DNA from: Acanthochlamys bracteata
Lineage: Eukaryota; Streptophyta; Magnoliopsida; Pandanales; Velloziaceae
Length of the DNA: 64,000 nucleotides
Reading direction: 5' to 3'
Assembly: GCA_019914995.1 (NCBI GenBank)
Contig: CM034136.1
Location: forward strand, 1,503,270-1,567,269
Below are positions 60,748 through 64,000 of this stretch, piece after piece. Position 1 is the stretch's first letter, and each line of letters begins with the position of its first letter. Made by a program: the position numbers and the translations under genes. The notes under the pieces are model-generated. The model was not told the origin of the DNA, did not search any database, and saw nothing but the letters and a program-made list of their open reading frames with translations.

Positions 60748-61550
60748 GATCAACAGCTTTCAATCTTCACTTCAATATTTTGCTACCCCCCAGATCTTGA
60801 AAGTTCCCAACTGAAGGAGATCAGAGAGGAGTACAGCTAACCTTGAAGAAAATCAATCTAGAGAGACAACAGAATGAAGACAAACAAACTACAAAGTAAC
60901 AAAAACAAGAAAAACGAAGAGAATAGCTTAGAGAGAAAGCTGATTATCTTTAAAAGACAAGTTGTGCCTTTTCAAAACTTTCTTGAATTAACTGAAGTAA
61001 TTCAAATCAACTCTTAAAAAAAATAAATATAAAAATTTACCTTTTTGTTGTTGTGCAGTTAATATAAAGTGGTGGTGGTGTGAGAGCAGAAGGGTTTAAT
61101 AACAACACCTTAGCTCACACATATATCATGCACTGATAGCTTGCAATCTAAAGAATAATGGCTGAGCTTATCTTGTTACCTTTCTTTTTCACACAAAGAC
61201 AAGATTCTCCACCACCTATTGCAAATATTTTTCTTTTTTGTGGTGACGTTTTCTTGCCTTTTATTTATTCTTTCTATTATAGAGTTAATGAAGAGTTAAG
61301 AAAGACAATTTGGTTTTTTTCCTAATTCGAATTTAAAAAATAGAAGTTAATCAGTACTTAAAATAAATTTGTTCGATATTTATTTTTAGATGGAATAAAA
61401 TTTTACGATATATAAGTCAACCGTGAAATGAGCACTAACATGACCACCAATTAGACTAATTTAATATCATTATAATCTGATTAACCTATACTTTCTGAAT
61501 TTTAAAAAAGAATAAACAATAATTTGATTTTCCTTGAACTCTTTAAAGCA
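60748..61550 (-). promoter_or_regulatory. 5' flank of the AHP gene
   Basis: The minus-strand leader contains CTCTCTAGATTG and CTCTCTAAGC phrases near 60850-60940. A CTTTATATTAAC TATA-like motif lies about 310 bases upstream of the start codon (61060-61070). A microsatellite-like GGTGGTGGTGTG tract is adjacent. The transcription start is not shown by sequence. Confidence 0.35.
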
Positions 61551-64000
61551 TAGTTTTAAAACTCGGCCCGGACCGGCCGGGTCGGACCGGAAACCGAGCG
61601 ACCCGGCGCCGATTCCGGGCCGAGTCGATACAAAAACGGGTTGCGCAAGCAACCCAGCGCGACTCGGGTTGACCCGGACGAGTTCCGGGTCAACCCGTCG
61701 ACCCGGTTGAACGGGTCGATCCGATGTTTTTATTTATTAAAAAAATCTTAAAATAAAAAAAATAAAAACTGGTTCGTTCGTGTTCACTGGTTTGGTGTTT
61801 CTAAATTAAGTTTTTCCTTCTCGTTCGTGCATCTATTCGCCGCCGCAAAATCTTTTTCTCCCGGCACCGATCGATTTGCCGACCATCGTCTTCTTCTTCT
61901 CAGCGTTCTGATTTCTGAGTCCAGTGCGTTTTGATTTCTGAGTCCAATTTATTGCTTCTCGGCGTTCTCGCTCGATCGTTCAATCCGCTCGTTCGTTCGC
62001 GCTGTTCGTTTGGAAATTGCATCCCTCGTGGTCTTCTTGCTGCTATTCCTCTCTACTGCAGCCATCTTTGCTTGGAGATGGATTCTACTCCAGCTGAACG
62101 CACTGATCCGACTCCCACCGAGCCATCAATTCCACAAAATCAGAATATTTCAAGAGGTAAAACTGATCCTGCTTGGAGCTACTGCAATGAGTCAGACGCT
62201 ATGGACAGTAGAAATAAGAAGAAGTTGATATGTAGTTATTGTTCACGAATTTTTGGAGGTGGCGGCATCAACAGAGTTAAGCAACACTTAGCTGGAGTGA
62301 AAGGCGAAGTCGGAGCTTGTAAGTATGTTCCTTCTGATGTCCGTTATCAGATGAAACTAAATATAGATGGCTATGTTTCAAAAAAAAGAAGACATCAAGA
62401 AATGCTGGATGAACAGAACCTATTTAGCTAACAACACTTGCAGTTGGAGGAGCGAGCATACAGTAGAGCTAGTGACTTTGAAGATGTTCCAGCACATGTA
62501 AGTTTCACTACAGAAAGTCGCACAAGCAAAGGTAGCAGTGGCACTGGACAGTCTGAAAATGCAAGTAGAAAAGGTAAAGAGATTATGGTTGGTTCTTATT
62601 TCATTCCGAGAACTATTCCTAATGCACAGCCAACTATTAAGAGTGTCGTGCAGAGTAAGGAGGCAAAAGAAAGATGTGGAATTGCAATATGCAAATGGAT
62701 GATTGATGCATGTATTCCTTTTCATGCTGCTAACTCTATGTACTTTCAACCGATGATAGATGCTATTGCAAGTATGGGTGCAGGTTACAAAGGTCCTAGC
62801 TATCATATTTTCAGAAATTTTTTGTTGAATAAGAATGTTGAGGAGATAAAGCACTATGTTGAGAGCTTTCGGGATGAATGGAGGAAGACTGGATGCACTA
62901 TCATGGCCGATGGATGGTCCGATCGAAATAGGAAAACACTTATCAATTTTCTAGTCTATTGCCCAAAAGGTACGGTCTTTCTCAAATCTGTAGATGCTTC
63001 CGATGCTTCGAAAACTGCAGATATGTTATATAAATTGTTTAGAGAAGTTGTCTTATATGTCGGTGCTGCGAATGTTGTTCACTTTGTGACTGATAATGCC
63101 TCTAACTATGTTGCTGCCGGTAAACTATTGGAGAAAGAATTTTCAGGTTTGTTTTGGTCTCCTTGTGCTGCCCATTGCATTAATTTGATGTTTTAAGACA
63201 TTGGTAAACTGGATGAAGTTAGTAACTTAGTGGCTCATGCATCTAGAATAACAAAGTATATCTATAATCATTGCTTCCCTTTATATTTGATGCGAAAATT
63301 TACACATGGGAGGGAAATTCTTCGACCAGCTCCTACTCGTTTCGCAACAAATTTTATTGCACTGCAAAGTATATTATCACAGAAAGATGCATTGAGAGGT
63401 ATGGTAACATCCAAGGAATGGACAACTTCAGTTTATGCTAGAGAAAGTAAAGGTAAGAAATTTGTCGACGATGTTTTAACTCCAAGCTTTTGGACAGAAT
63501 GTGCTAATGTCGTAAAGCTTACTTCTCCTTTAGTCCGTGTTCTTCGCCTTGTTGATAGTGATGACAGGCCTTGTATGGGGTATTTATTTGAAGCTATTCA
63601 TAGTGCTAAAGCTGAAATGTTAAGGAGGTCCAAAAGGGATAAGGGCAGAGTTGAACAATATTTGCATATAATTACTAACAGATGGGATAAGCAGTTAAGT
63701 AGAGCATTGCATGCAGCTGGGTATTGGCTTAATCCCCGTTATCAATATGATAACTCTTCAGCTGATAGGACTTCTCCTGCTATTTCTGGACTTTTGGATG
63801 TTATAGAGAAGTTTGCTTATGGAGACTTTGATCTTATTGGTAAGTTAACTGGTGAGATGAAATTTTTTAGAACCGCAGAAGGAAATTTTGGACGTGTTTC
63901 TGCTATAGCTAACCGTGTATCTATGGCTCCAGGTAATGATTATTAAATGCTTATTTGATCTTCATTTTTATAACATATGGTTGTTTCTCTGTTTTGCATA
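61551..64000 (+). mobile_element. hAT element, copy 1 (5' part; continues past the window)
   Basis: It begins near CATAGTTTTAAAACTCGGCC and runs through a G/C-rich terminal block with repeated ACCCGG and GGGTCGA units (61560-61720). A C/T-rich leader follows, then a transposase frame from 62078 that leaves at the window end. The element is oriented plus. The 5' border is inferred from composition and from similarity to the other GGTTCGACC-type ends in the window. The target duplication cannot be checked because the 3' end is absent. Confidence 0.7.
62078..63946 (+). pseudogene. hAT transposase with two in-frame TAA codons
   Basis: One frame runs from MDSTPAERTD (62078). A BED-type zinc finger has Cys52, Cys55, His70 and Cys81 (ICSYCSRIFGGGG, KQHLAG, GAC). 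TAA follows at 62429-62431 after EQNLFS. The frame continues through DUF659 (YFIPRTIPNAQPTIKSV, CKWMIDACIPFHAANS, TIMADGWSDRNRKTL, HFVTDNASNYVAAG). A second TAA at 63194-63196 interrupts INLM-F-stop-DIGKLDE. The C-terminal part then runs to VSMAP, where AG/GTAATG suggests a donor splice site at about 63934. The frame is otherwise undamaged for over 600 codons, so inactivation looks recent. The C-terminal hAT dimerisation domain would lie beyond the window. Confidence 0.9.

Noticed and set aside
1-64000. tRNA, rRNA, CRISPR arrays, operons and ribosome binding sites
   Set aside because: None seen. The window is plant nuclear DNA, for which bacterial features do not apply, and I saw no tRNA-like cloverleaf with A and B boxes.

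Overview
This window is nuclear DNA from a flowering plant, most likely a eudicot. The evidence is AT-rich intergenic sequence, GT-AG introns with U-rich flanks, a gibberellin receptor and a cytokinin-type phosphotransfer gene, and many plant-type transposable elements (Ty1/copia, Ty3/gypsy, hAT, a MULE-like element and an RTE-type LINE). I cannot name the species from sequence alone. Only three genes look intact: a GID1 gibberellin receptor (22573-24350, +, two exons, 345 aa), a nucleoside hydrolase of the plant NSH3 type reduced to its second domain (55072-56818, +, six exons visible, start uncertain), and an AHP-type histidine phosphotransfer protein (58728-60747, -, six exons, 148 aa).

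Layout. 1-5338 is a decayed Ty1/copia element (5' LTR, primer site, broken gag-pol, no 3' LTR). It abuts a decayed Ty3/gypsy integrase (5341-8400) whose 3' LTR follows (8459-10692). The gypsy reading is split by a 2-kb insert with roughly 180-bp terminal inverted repeats that carries a broken, intron-containing O-methyltransferase fragment (5988-8000; a Pack-MULE-like structure). A broken NBS-LRR gene fragment lies at 10693-11740. 11.7-16.2 kb is AT-rich with short tandem duplications and a GGTTCGACC-type transposon end. 16.2-19.0 kb holds a decayed hAT element. GID1 sits alone between AT-rich flanks (19-22 kb and 24.8-29.7 kb).

29.7-50 kb is an accumulation of dead elements: a LINE remnant (31.7-33.0 kb, -), a copia element with 171-bp LTRs (33732-38288, -), and a PPR gene pseudogene (39.7-45.65 kb, -) interrupted by a complete-ended 4747-bp copia element (40561-45307) with a GCAAT target-site duplication. 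These are followed by an hAT-like derivative (46.3-47.8 kb) and a copia LTR-like stretch (48.5-50.0 kb). A clean 2498-bp solo LTR of the same gypsy family as at 8.5 kb lies at 50411-52908 with a GGCAG target-site duplication. The right end begins another hAT element (61551 to beyond the window) whose transposase is open except for two in-frame TAA codons.

The three living genes are not an operon or a pathway cluster. GID1 (gibberellin perception) and AHP (cytokinin phosphorelay) are both hormone-signalling components, but they are 34 kb apart and there is no sequence sign that they are co-regulated. Boundaries of decayed elements are approximate unless a target-site duplication or a splice junction is quoted.
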